Source: Dechloromonas sp. CZR5
Lineage (GTDB): Bacteria; Pseudomonadota; Gammaproteobacteria; Burkholderiales; Rhodocyclaceae
Reading direction: 5' to 3'
DNA length: 64,000 nt
NCBI RefSeq assembly: GCF_008711155.1
Contig: NZ_VUYQ01000008.1
Location: forward strand, 1-64,000
Below, piece by piece: positions 8,463-16,085 of this stretch. Each line of letters starts with the position of its first letter. The first letter of the stretch is position 1. The notes beneath the pieces are model-generated. The model was not told where the DNA came from, searched no databases, and saw only the letters and a program-made list of their open reading frames with translations. The translations under genes and the position numbers were made by a program.

Positions 8463-9077
8463 ATGGAAACCATCAACAAACGCGAGGCCTGGAACAAGGG
8501 AAAGCTCGTCGGCCAGAAGCCGCCGCTAAAGCCGAAGGATATCTGGGCCATCCGCATCTACCTCCAGAATGCCCATGCGGTCCGCGACCTCGCCATGTTC
8601 AACTTGGCCATCGATAGCAAGCTGCGTGGCTGCGATCTTGTGAGCCTGCGGGTCCGCGATATCACCCATGGGAACCAGGTGCTATCCCGCGCCATGGTGA
8701 TCCAGCGGAAAACGCAGCGGCCAGTGCAATTTGAACTGACGGAACCGACGAGGACGGCAGTAACGGCATGGCTTGAGAAGTCACGTTTGCGCGGAGATCA
8801 GTTTTTGTTCCCGAGCAGGGTCGCAAAGTCGCCACACGTCTCGACTCGGCAGTATGCACGGATCGTGCATCACTGGGCTGAATCTGCCGGTCTGGACTCG
8901 TCGGCCTATGGGACGCATTCCATGCGGAGAACCAAGGCAACGCTGATCTACAAGCGCACGAAGAATCTGCGTGCCGTTCAATTGCTACTTGGCCATTCCA
9001 AGCTGGAAAGCACCGTTCGCTACCTCGGTATCGAGGTAGACGATGCGCTGGAGATTTCGGAGCAGACTGAAATCTAG
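8463..9077 (+). CDS. Small tyrosine recombinase (catalytic domain only)
   Basis: The 204-residue site-specific recombinase lacks the usual N-terminal core-binding domain, as in FimB/FimE-sized enzymes. The catalytic residues are visible: Arg in KLRGCDLVSL, HSMRRTKA (His-x-x-Arg), LLGHSK (His) and the nucleophile Tyr in TVRYLGI. AAGGAG precedes the ATG. It is distinct from the island integrase at 51027. Degenerate repeat tracts flank this module and its neighbours, so it may have moved small cargo units within the island; that is inference. Confidence 0.88.
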   Translation: METINKREAWNKGKLVGQKPPLKPKDIWAIRIYLQNAHAVRDLAMFNLAIDSKLRGCDLVSLRVRDITHGNQVLSRAMVIQRKTQRPVQFELTEPTRTAVTAWLEKSRLRGDQFLFPSRVAKSPHVSTRQYARIVHHWAESAGLDSSAYGTHSMRRTKATLIYKRTKNLRAVQLLLGHSKLESTVRYLGIEVDDALEISEQTEI

Positions 9078-9084
9078 CCTGTAC

Positions 9085-9240
9085 CAAGCGGCTACTCGGG
9101 TTTGGCCCCGTGTGGCCGCTTTCTGGCATCTTTTCGTAGGTGTGCTCCCGGCCAGGAGCGGTCAATCAATAACCCACGAATCCAGCCGTTTAGCCGTCAG
9201 CTTTGGAGCAATTACCTGCCGTCCTTTGGAAAGCTACGAC
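9085..9240. repeat. Degenerate GC-rich repeat tract after the small recombinase
   Basis: Contains related words such as AAGCGGCTACTCGGG, GTGTGGCCGCTTTCTGGCA and CCGGCCAGGAGCGGTCA, resembling the tracts at 6241-6564 and 13680-13990. No gene is seen here. It separates the recombinase module from the HxlR/ovoA module. Confidence 0.45.
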
Positions 9241-9274
9241 AGACCAGCCCCGTCATATTTCACTAAAAATACCC

Positions 9275-9622
9275 TCAACCTGGAAGCGTCAGGAGTTCCG
9301 GCACATGCTCGTCCAACCAGTCATCGAGCGATGACAATACGGTTCGGAAAGAACATCCCAGTTCAGTCATCGAATACTCGACTTTAGGTGGAATCGTCTG
9401 GAAATCATGGCGAGCGACCAGGCCATTCATCTCGAGCCGACGAATGGTCTGGGTCAGCATCTTTTGCGAGATACCTTCGATTTCCTGCATCAATTGGCCA
9501 TTGCGCCGCGGACCATTTGCAAGGGCATGCATTACCAGTAGCGCCCATTTGTCGCCAATCAACTCAATGAATTTCCTGGATGGACATTGCTTAAAGCACG
9601 GATTCGTTTTGCGCTCGGTCAT
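9275..9622 (-). CDS. HxlR-family transcriptional regulator
   Basis: A 115-residue winged-helix regulator with the HxlR core: CPSRKFIELIGDKWALLVMHAL, the GPRRNGQLMQEIEGISQKMLTQTIRRLE recognition region, and the YSMTELG wing. Cys9 and Cys13 lie where YodB/CatR-type members carry a redox- or quinone-sensing cysteine, so a thiol switch is plausible (inferred). It is divergent from ovoA, with a 20-bp palindrome between them. The start at 9622 is chosen because the family motif begins right after it; the upstream extension covers the intergenic palindrome and has no coding character. Confidence 0.9.
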   Translation of the reverse strand: MTERKTNPCFKQCPSRKFIELIGDKWALLVMHALANGPRRNGQLMQEIEGISQKMLTQTIRRLEMNGLVARHDFQTIPPKVEYSMTELGCSFRTVLSSLDDWLDEHVPELLTLPG

Positions 9623-9653
9623 GATTGAAAGCCTATAGGCACCACAAGGTGCG

Positions 9654-9673
9654 TACTTTACCATTGTAAAGTA
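9654..9673. promoter_or_regulatory. Putative HxlR operator between HxlR gene and ovoA
   Basis: A perfect palindrome TACTTTAC-CATT-GTAAAGTA in the 97-bp divergent region, resembling the TACT-N-AGTA operators of HxlR-family regulators. A second small inverted repeat, GCACC-ACAA-GGTGC, lies at 9638-9651. Confidence 0.6.
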
Positions 9674-9719
9674 GCTCAATACACTGCCATCAGCACCAAA
9701 TTTATGAAGGCTGAATGCT

Positions 9720-11834
9720 GTGAAATCCCTGTTTCCCCGTACCCCTTTTCTCGCTGGCAGCGACGTTGAAGCCAAGCGTACTGAGCTGCTGCATTACTTC
9801 CATGCCACCTTTGACCGCTACGAGTCTCTATTCGAGGTGCTCTCCTGCGATGAGGCTTATTACAAGAAGCCCATCACATTGCGACATCCCCTGATTTTCT
9901 ACTTCGGCCATACGGCCACATTCTTCATCAACAAATTCTTACTCGCCGGCCTGATTGATAAACGCATCGACCCCAGGCTGGAGTCCATGTTTGCCATCGG
10001 CGTGGATGAAATGAGCTGGGATGACCTGGATGACGCCCGTTACGAGTGGCCCACGGTTGCAGAGGTACGCGCCTACCGCAACAAGGCCCGTGAAGTGATT
10101 GATGGCGTGATTCGGTACACGCCGTTTTCCTTGCCCATCGGCTGGGATGACACATTCTGGGTCGTACTGATGGGCATTGAGCACGACCGTATCCACCTGG
10201 AAACCTCATCAGTGCTGATGCGTCAGCATGACCTGAAGTACGTCACCCCCCATCCGGACTGGCAACCCTGCCGCGACAGTGGCACAGCACCCAGGAACAC
10301 GCTGGTGAACATTCCCAGCGGACGGGTGGTGCTTGGCCGAGCACTTACTGACCCTATCTACGGTTGGGACAACGAATACGGGCACCATCAGGCTGACGTG
10401 CCAACCTTTCAAGCCTCCCGCTACCTGGTCAGCAACGGCGAATTTCTCGAGTTCGTGACAGCCGGTGGCTATACCGACGACAGCCTGTGGGACGAAGAAG
10501 GTTTGGGTTGGCGCCGTTATGCTCGGGCAGAGTTTCCCACGTTCTGGGTGCCGTCGGCTGATGGCTGGAAGCTGCGCTTGCTGGCCGAAGAAGTGCCGAT
10601 GCCCTGGGACTGGCCGGTGGAAACCAATTGCCTGGAGGCTCGTGCCTTCTGCCGCTGGAAAGCGCGGGAAACCGGCCAATCGGTGCGCTTGCCGACTGAG
10701 GACGAATGGCATCGGATGTATGACCATGTCCATCTGTCTGACGTCCCTCATGATGCGCCAGCGGCTGCCAATCTGCATCTCGACCACTGGGCCTCGAGTT
10801 GCCCGGTCAATCGATTCATCCACGGTGATTTGGCGGATGTGGTGGGTAATGTCTGGCAATGGTGCGAAACGCCGACTTATCCATTCGACGGCTTCGACGT
10901 CCATCCCATCTATGACGATTTCACCAGTCCGACCTTTGATGAACGGCACAACATCATCAAGGGCGGCAGCTGGATTGCCACAGGTAATGAATCCCGCCAT
11001 GCCTCGCGCTATGCCTTCCGCCGTCACTTTTTCCAGCATGCCGGCTTCCGTTACGTGGTGACAGACACACCAGTGCCAAACCCCGTGTCGGCCTATGAGA
11101 CCGATGCCATGGTTTCCCAGTACGCTGAATTCCACTACGGTGAAACGACCCTTGGCGTCCCGAATTTCCCGCAGGCCATGGCACAACTGGCCATCGACTT
11201 CCATCGACGTCACGGAAACGGCGGCAAGGCGCGCGCCCTCGACCTGGGTTGTGCGACCGGCCGGGCAAGTTTTGAGTTGGCCAAGACTTTCGACAAGGTC
11301 ATCGGCATCGACTTTTCCGCCCGTTTCATCCAGGTGGGTATCCGATTGGCCGAAACCGGCGCCATCCGCTACACCATGCCTGAGGAAGGCGAGCTGGTCG
11401 GCTACCACGAACGCCGCCTGGACAGCCTGGGTCTGCTGGAGACTGCGCAACGCGTCGAGTTCTGGCAAGGCGATGCCTGCAACCTGAAGGACATCTTCAG
11501 CGGCTTCGACCTCATCCTGGCTGCCAACCTCATCGACCGACTTTACGCACCGCGCCGCTTCCTCGATACCGTTGCTGACCGCCTGAACTCAGGTGGCCTG
11601 CTGGTACTGGCCTCGCCCTACACCTGGCTGGAGGAATACACCAAACGCTCCGAGTGGATTGGTGGGTTCAAGAAGGATGGAGAATCCCGCACCACTCTGG
11701 ACGGTCTCAAGGAAATCCTCGGCCGAAAGTTCGTCATGGTCGAAGCCCCCCTCTCGGTTCCCTTCGTCATCCGCGAGACGCGACGCAAGCATCAACACAC
11801 CCTGAGTGAGGTAACCGTATGGAAGCGCAAGTGA
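9720..11834 (+). CDS. ovoA: 5-histidylcysteine sulfoxide synthase / mercaptohistidine methyltransferase (ovothiol synthase)
   Basis: OvoA joins cysteine to histidine C5 with oxygen, using non-haem iron; its C-terminal domain N-methylates the mercaptohistidine to give ovothiol, a low-molecular-weight antioxidant thiol. The 704-residue product has a DinB-like N-terminal domain with an iron-binding H155-x3-H159-x-E161 motif (EHDRIHLE) and the nearby FGHTATFF histidine (H64). A formylglycine-generating-enzyme/C-type-lectin-like domain follows (about 190-450, NVWQWCETPTYPF, GGSWIATGN), then a SAM methyltransferase (ALDLGCATGRASFE, about 500). It starts with GTG and is coupled to the next gene by TGATG. 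No ovoB-like PLP lyase is nearby. Confidence 0.93.
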   Translation: MKSLFPRTPFLAGSDVEAKRTELLHYFHATFDRYESLFEVLSCDEAYYKKPITLRHPLIFYFGHTATFFINKFLLAGLIDKRIDPRLESMFAIGVDEMSWDDLDDARYEWPTVAEVRAYRNKAREVIDGVIRYTPFSLPIGWDDTFWVVLMGIEHDRIHLETSSVLMRQHDLKYVTPHPDWQPCRDSGTAPRNTLVNIPSGRVVLGRALTDPIYGWDNEYGHHQADVPTFQASRYLVSNGEFLEFVTAGGYTDDSLWDEEGLGWRRYARAEFPTFWVPSADGWKLRLLAEEVPMPWDWPVETNCLEARAFCRWKARETGQSVRLPTEDEWHRMYDHVHLSDVPHDAPAAANLHLDHWASSCPVNRFIHGDLADVVGNVWQWCETPTYPFDGFDVHPIYDDFTSPTFDERHNIIKGGSWIATGNESRHASRYAFRRHFFQHAGFRYVVTDTPVPNPVSAYETDAMVSQYAEFHYGETTLGVPNFPQAMAQLAIDFHRRHGNGGKARALDLGCATGRASFELAKTFDKVIGIDFSARFIQVGIRLAETGAIRYTMPEEGELVGYHERRLDSLGLLETAQRVEFWQGDACNLKDIFSGFDLILAANLIDRLYAPRRFLDTVADRLNSGGLLVLASPYTWLEEYTKRSEWIGGFKKDGESRTTLDGLKEILGRKFVMVEAPLSVPFVIRETRRKHQHTLSEVTVWKRK

Positions 11835-13003
11835 TGCCATTGACCAACCCGGACCACTACCGAGACCGTGCCCTGGGTGCCCTGATGGGCGCTTTTATCG
11901 GTGATGCCTTGGGTATTGGCCCCCACTGGTATTACGACCTGGACCAAATGGTCGCCGACTACGGCCCATGGGTTGACTCCTATACGCGCCCCAAACCTGG
12001 GCGTTATCACGAGGGAGTCGAGCCCGGACAGCCTTCTCAGTCGGGCATCTTGCTGGAGATGACGCTACGCTCTTCGGTGGAGTGTGGCGGCTATGACGAA
12101 GCAGACTTTTGCCGACGACTGGATACGGAGCTTTTTCCTAAACTGGACGGCACCCCGATGAATGGCCCTGGTGGCTACACCAGCCAATCGATTCGGGATG
12201 CCTGGCGCAACCGAGTCCAAGAAGGGCTGGCTTGGGGGAGCTTCGGTAGTGATGTCGATAACACGGAGGCTGCCGAACGTATTATCGCTATTGCGGTGCG
12301 CTATGCGCTCAATCCGGCCAAACTGGCATGGGCAGTGACTGCCAATACAGCGCTAACTCAAACAAACAGTAACGTCCTGACTACAACGACCACATACGGT
12401 GCGGTACTGGGTATGTTGGTGGAAGGGCATCGATTTGATGCCGACATATCCGACAAACTCATGGACCGTATCAAGGCCGACAAACGAATCGCTCGCTTCA
12501 ATTCAGCAGTGCAACCACTCCACGCTGCCGCTCAGGGAAGGCTAGAGGTACAAATACACACCGACTGTCAGCCATGTATGGAGACGTTCTTTCCTTCTCA
12601 CGATGCCTTGGTGACGCCATCGGGCGTTGCCCGGGCAGCACACGACTCGGGAATTCGCATCGAGCCTGCCTCCAAAGTAAGTTTGCTCTACGGCCTTCCT
12701 TGCGGGGTCCATCACCAGTTTCCAGCTGCCTACTACCTGACGGCCCGCTTCCAAGACGACTTCGAATCTGCCGTGCTGCACGCCCTAAACGGTGGTGGTC
12801 AGAACCAGGCACGCGCCATGCTGACAGGCGCTCTCAGTGGCGCGATGGTTGGCCTGTCCGGTATTCCCCGGCGATTCATCGATGACCTAGAGCGCGCTAA
12901 AGTGCTACTGGCACTTGGCGAGAGGCTGGTAGGCGATATGCAAAGTCAGGCGCAGAAAAATGGCTCCCCCGGATATTTCATCGATGAGAGACGTTGCCCA
13001 TGA
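11834..13003 (+). CDS. ADP-ribosylglycohydrolase-fold protein, divergent
   Basis: The 389-residue product has the DraG/ARH fold signature GALMGAFIGDALG (about residues 15-27) and a DNTEAA segment near 140. The C-terminal metal motif, GG-D-x-D-T in canonical enzymes, reads GGGQNQARAMLTGALSG here (about 322-338), so two Mg-binding acidic residues are absent. Either chemistry other than ADP-ribose hydrolysis or a pseudo-enzyme role is possible. The ATG overlaps the ovoA stop (TGATG), and its own stop overlaps the next start (ATGA), so the three genes form a tightly coupled operon. Confidence 0.82.
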   Translation: MPLTNPDHYRDRALGALMGAFIGDALGIGPHWYYDLDQMVADYGPWVDSYTRPKPGRYHEGVEPGQPSQSGILLEMTLRSSVECGGYDEADFCRRLDTELFPKLDGTPMNGPGGYTSQSIRDAWRNRVQEGLAWGSFGSDVDNTEAAERIIAIAVRYALNPAKLAWAVTANTALTQTNSNVLTTTTTYGAVLGMLVEGHRFDADISDKLMDRIKADKRIARFNSAVQPLHAAAQGRLEVQIHTDCQPCMETFFPSHDALVTPSGVARAAHDSGIRIEPASKVSLLYGLPCGVHHQFPAAYYLTARFQDDFESAVLHALNGGGQNQARAMLTGALSGAMVGLSGIPRRFIDDLERAKVLLALGERLVGDMQSQAQKNGSPGYFIDERRCP

Positions 13004-13662
13004 ACCCGTCGCAGCCTTTGACCATTGAAATCGTTTCCGACGTTGTCTGCCCGTGGTGCTTCATAGGTTTGCGCCGGCTGGACTTGGCCCTTGAGGCTGT
13101 CCGGCGCAGGCATCCTGATATTCGTTGCATCAAGCGTTGGCGCCCGTTCTTCCTGAATCCCAGCGTGTCGCCAGAGGGTGAGCCTTACCTGCCTCACCTG
13201 GTGAAGAAGTTTGGTGGCCCCGAACGGGTTCAAGCGGCATTCCAACATGTGCGTGATGCTGGCGCTGCCTATGGACTGGATTACCGGTTTGAAGACATCA
13301 AGGTCCTAGTCAATACGTTTCAGGCGCATCGACTCATTCACTGGGCACAACAAAGCGGCGATGCGCAGATTTTGGTAGAGCGGCTATTAATAGGGCAGTT
13401 TCAGCGCGGAGAGAACCTTGGTGATGAGGCTGTCCTTGCCAAAATCGCCGTAGAGTGTAGCTACCGAGAGACTGCCATCGTCGAATACTTGAACTCTGAT
13501 GAAGACAATCAGCTTGTGCAGGAACAGGAAAGGGAGTCCAGGGCCTGGGGTGTGACCGCAGTTCCTACCTTCATCGTCGGGCGAAAGCTCATGCTCGCAG
13601 GGGCCGAAGACCCCATGCTTTTTGCCGAGGCCATCGAGCGAGTTTTGGTTATGGGTTCTTGA
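13000..13662 (+). CDS. DsbA-family oxidoreductase (FrnE-like)
   Basis: A 220-residue cytoplasmic thioredoxin-fold protein of the DsbA/FrnE/2-hydroxychromene-2-carboxylate isomerase group. The redox motif CPWC (C17, C20) lies at the expected place after the first strand, and the cis-Pro loop (AVPTFIVG, about 187-194) is present. No signal peptide is seen. The ATG overlaps the preceding stop (ATGA), which is preferred over the in-frame TTG at 12994. As third gene of the ovoA operon, it may handle disulfides or conjugates of ovothiol; that role is inferred from context only. Confidence 0.88.
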   Translation: MNPSQPLTIEIVSDVVCPWCFIGLRRLDLALEAVRRRHPDIRCIKRWRPFFLNPSVSPEGEPYLPHLVKKFGGPERVQAAFQHVRDAGAAYGLDYRFEDIKVLVNTFQAHRLIHWAQQSGDAQILVERLLIGQFQRGENLGDEAVLAKIAVECSYRETAIVEYLNSDEDNQLVQEQERESRAWGVTAVPTFIVGRKLMLAGAEDPMLFAEAIERVLVMGS

Positions 13663-13679
13663 TAAAGACGCGGCTGTCT

Positions 13680-13995
13680 GGGCTGTTCGCAGCAATCGGC
13701 CGGTTGCTGTTGAAAAGCTGCCCTTCAATCGACCACGTGACCAAAGTCCGCATTGGGTCGGTTGTGTGAGCTCGTCGGATGGAGAAGCTGCCGTTCGACG
13801 TGACTTCTAGTTGAACGGCAGGTGACTGGCACATTGCTGCCCGAGTCAGGCGATACCCCCATCGTCAGCAAAGGCCGAATTGTCGACTATTGCTCCTAGC
13901 ATAAGGCTGACGTTCGGCCTTTGCTGCGATTCGACCTGCTGACTTATTTAGTCAGCAATCTGACAGTAAGGAGCCCTTCACTACCGAATCGTCCT
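13680..13995. repeat. Degenerate repeat tract between the ovoA module and the aromatic module
   Basis: No gene seen. Contains GC-rich words related to the left tracts, and at 13943-13990 a diverged partial copy of the 6241/6450 repeat (GTCAGCAATCTGACAGTAAG against GTCAGCAGTCTGGCGGTAAG). An A-type LysR motif follows, much as the 6450 copy is followed by the degenerate motif at 6632. Confidence 0.55.
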
Positions 13996-14050
13996 TAGCG
14001 CTAGATTTTGTATGGGGTCCGCGCCTCACGTTCAAAAACTGAACAAATCG

Positions 14051-14116
14051 ATACCGATCAGGTATTGAACACGAGATAAATATATATTGGACAGTATCCA
14101 CTGAGCTCCCAGATAG
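14051..14116 (+). promoter_or_regulatory. LysR-type promoter motif A
   Basis: ATACC-N5-GGTAT inverted repeat (14051-14065), 19 bp, then TATTGGACAGTAT (14085-14097), whose TTGGAC could serve as the -35 box; a weak TA-rich -10 lies near 14112. Same geometry as sites at 26068-26114, 40078-40124 and 40272-40318. It points to the small ORF at 14183 and, beyond the IS, to the aldolase. Confidence 0.65.
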
Positions 14117-14182
14117 TTGAGGGATTAACAAAGGCAAGGTCTCCCCCTTCAAATTAATCCTATGGAGCAGTAAGGAAAGTAC

Positions 14183-14356
14183 ATGTTTAAGCGCAATCAG
14201 ATCCTGCGGATTGCCGGGATAACCTTAACGATGATGGCGCTTTCAGTGCAAGGAATGAATAATTCATCATGTTTGCCATGGTGGGAAAACCTAGCGATTT
14301 CCTTAGGCTGCGCATTTCTCTGGGCGGGTGGCTCCAGCCGAATTGCCAAACAGTAG
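14183..14356 (+). CDS. Small hydrophobic protein of 57 residues
   Basis: ATG at 14183 with AAGGA upstream and TAG at 14354. The product begins MFKRNQILRIAGITLTMMAL and contains a second hydrophobic stretch (ENLAISLGCAFLWAGG), so it could be a one- or two-pass membrane peptide, or a secreted one given the basic start. It lies directly downstream of LysR-type promoter motif A. The IS begins 43 bp after its stop. Family unknown; coding status is inferred from the promoter, the ribosome-binding site and the composition. Confidence 0.5.
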   Translation: MFKRNQILRIAGITLTMMALSVQGMNNSSCLPWWENLAISLGCAFLWAGGSSRIAKQ

Positions 14357-14398
14357 ATTACTGAATCGTTCCGACTAAAACTAGACGATGCTATTTAA

Positions 14399-16046
14399 CC
14401 TAAAAACCTCAGTTACCCCACCCGGTTTGCATGATCGGTCAGCAAACGAAGGGGTGCCGGTGGCCCGATGGCCGCGATGGTGCGCTTGAGATGGTCGCAA
14501 CAGCGCAGCCAGACCGATGGGGCGGTGAACTGCTCCGCAGCTTCGCTCATCCAGGCTTGAAGCTGGCTGGACACGCGCACGAGCACCTGCCGGGCCTTGT
14601 CGAAGTAGGCATGCTGGCCAGTGAGCGTGATCGTGGTCTGGCCGGCATGCTCGGTGCGCCGACCGACCGAGGACATCAACCAGGGCCGGCTGGTGATGGC
14701 CTCGAGTCGGGCTTCGGGGTTGGCCAGGCGCACGAACAGACTCCACCAGTTGTAGATCAGCGCCACGGCACGCGCGGACAGTTGGCAGCGATGCAGATCG
14801 TGCGTGGTGAAGCCACCCCAGCCCCACTGGTTCTTGAGCTCGTCGAAGGCGTTCTCCGCGTCGGCCCGGTCACGGTAGAGCTGGCCGAGCGAGAGGATTT
14901 CGTGGTCCAGATTCGTGACCAGCACGGCGTACTCGTAGCCGGTGATGCGCTTTGCGCCCTTGCGGTCGGCCTCGATGAAGCCCAGCAATTGCTGACCGTT
15001 GTCCTCCTGGGCGACGAGCATCTCGCCCTTCAAGGCGCGACGCAGCACGACCACGCGGCGCTTGTCCTCCCAGCCGGTGAGTGCCAGCGTGCTGTCGATC
15101 CCTTCCCAGCCCTGACCGGCATCGCACCAGCCCGAGACCCGGAACAGACGCTCGATGTGGCGCTTGACGTTCTTCGACAGGCGCAGCTTGAACAGATAGG
15201 GCTGCGCGCGCGCTTCGAGCTCGCGCATGATGCCGTCCGACCCGAAACCGCAATCGCCGCGCACGATTTTGGGCCGCTGATGGGCGGGCAGTTCATCGAG
15301 GATCCTGAGCAGACCGGGCAAGGTGTGACTGCCCGAGTGCTCGTTGCCCGCCTTGACCTCGACCCCCATCACCAGGCGCAGCCCGGCCATCAGGTAGGTG
15401 TGGTAACTGTGCGAAGGCCGCCCCGGCTTCTTCGGGTTGTACGACACGACCGCCCCCTCCTGCTTGCCGTACAGCGGCTTGATCGTTGTGTCGATGTCCA
15501 GAATCCAGGGCACATCGAGCAAGGGCGCGGTGCTCTCGCGCAGGTGGTCGTCGAGCCAGCTCACCCCTTTGTCTTCGGGAATCGCCACCAGCGCCCGGCG
15601 CAGCGCATCCTCGCTGATCACCTTGTTCATCCCCAGCAGCCCCGGATTGACCCCGTCACAGCGAATCGTCGTGACGTGCGAGTAGCGCCGGTGCCCCGAC
15701 AGAATCGACAGCATCCAGGTGCCGAGCACATCGGCCCTGGTCGGTGCGTTCGGGCTCGAGTACGACAGCGGGCAGCGATCCTGCCAGCCCGACCACAGCC
15801 CCGTCAGGGTCAGGAACTCGATGAAGTACGCCAGTTGCCCCATCGGCGTGGCCGCGCCATCTGCTTCCCAGCGAACACGCACGCGACCGCCCGCCGTCTG
15901 CACCCCCGCACACGACAAAAGCATTTCCTCGGCGTCCAGACGCTTCAATTTCGACTCACCCATCGGGTGACTCCCTCGATCAACAGCAAACCCATAGCCT
16001 GCCAGCGGTTCGAGCAAGCTGCACATCACCAACTGAGATTTTTAGG
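14399..16046 (-). mobile_element. IS1380-family insertion sequence, 1648 bp
   Basis: Terminal inverted repeats CCTAAAAACCTCAGTT (14399-14414) and, at 16031-16046, CCTAAAAATCTCAGTT read inward match at 15 of 16 bases. They are flanked by a 5-bp target duplication TTTAA (14394-14398 and 16047-16051). One transposase gene fills the element. Intact repeats and duplication suggest a recent, complete copy. It separates the promoter/small ORF from the aldolase gene. Confidence 0.9.
14413..15963 (-). CDS. IS1380-family transposase (DDE)
   Basis: The 516-residue transposase has family features: an N-terminal helical region, the first catalytic Asp in the WILDIDTTIKPLYG segment (about residue 158), the second Asp in IVRGDCGFGSDG, and a C-terminal Glu in the YRDRADAENAFDELKNQWGW block, characteristic of DDE group-1 transposases. 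The ATG at 15963 has GAGGGAG upstream; the longer reading frame to 16032 runs towards the inverted repeat. The stop codon touches the inner edge of the left inverted repeat. Confidence 0.92.
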   Translation of the reverse strand: MGESKLKRLDAEEMLLSCAGVQTAGGRVRVRWEADGAATPMGQLAYFIEFLTLTGLWSGWQDRCPLSYSSPNAPTRADVLGTWMLSILSGHRRYSHVTTIRCDGVNPGLLGMNKVISEDALRRALVAIPEDKGVSWLDDHLRESTAPLLDVPWILDIDTTIKPLYGKQEGAVVSYNPKKPGRPSHSYHTYLMAGLRLVMGVEVKAGNEHSGSHTLPGLLRILDELPAHQRPKIVRGDCGFGSDGIMRELEARAQPYLFKLRLSKNVKRHIERLFRVSGWCDAGQGWEGIDSTLALTGWEDKRRVVVLRRALKGEMLVAQEDNGQQLLGFIEADRKGAKRITGYEYAVLVTNLDHEILSLGQLYRDRADAENAFDELKNQWGWGGFTTHDLHRCQLSARAVALIYNWWSLFVRLANPEARLEAITSRPWLMSSVGRRTEHAGQTTITLTGQHAYFDKARQVLVRVSSQLQAWMSEAAEQFTAPSVWLRCCDHLKRTIAAIGPPAPLRLLTDHANRVG

Positions 16047-16085
16047 TTTAATTGTCGCCCATCCCTGATCTAGGAAGTTCTCGCT

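Noticed and set aside
10209..11468. 419-codon minus-strand ORF inside ovoA
   Set aside because: Antisense shadow of a gene with clear domain signatures; no start signals or family resemblance.
13820..13840. Second sigma-54 promoter (TGGCACATTGCTGC)
   Set aside because: The spacing between TGGCAC and TGC does not fit the -24/-12 geometry, and no gene follows closely.
14395..14398. 4-bp TTAA target duplication for the IS
   Set aside because: The right flank reads TTTA in the matching four bases; the 5-bp TTTAA fits both sides exactly.
14431..16068. 545-codon plus-strand ORF across the IS1380 element
   Set aside because: Opposite strand of the transposase, runs through an inverted repeat; transposase motifs are on the minus strand.
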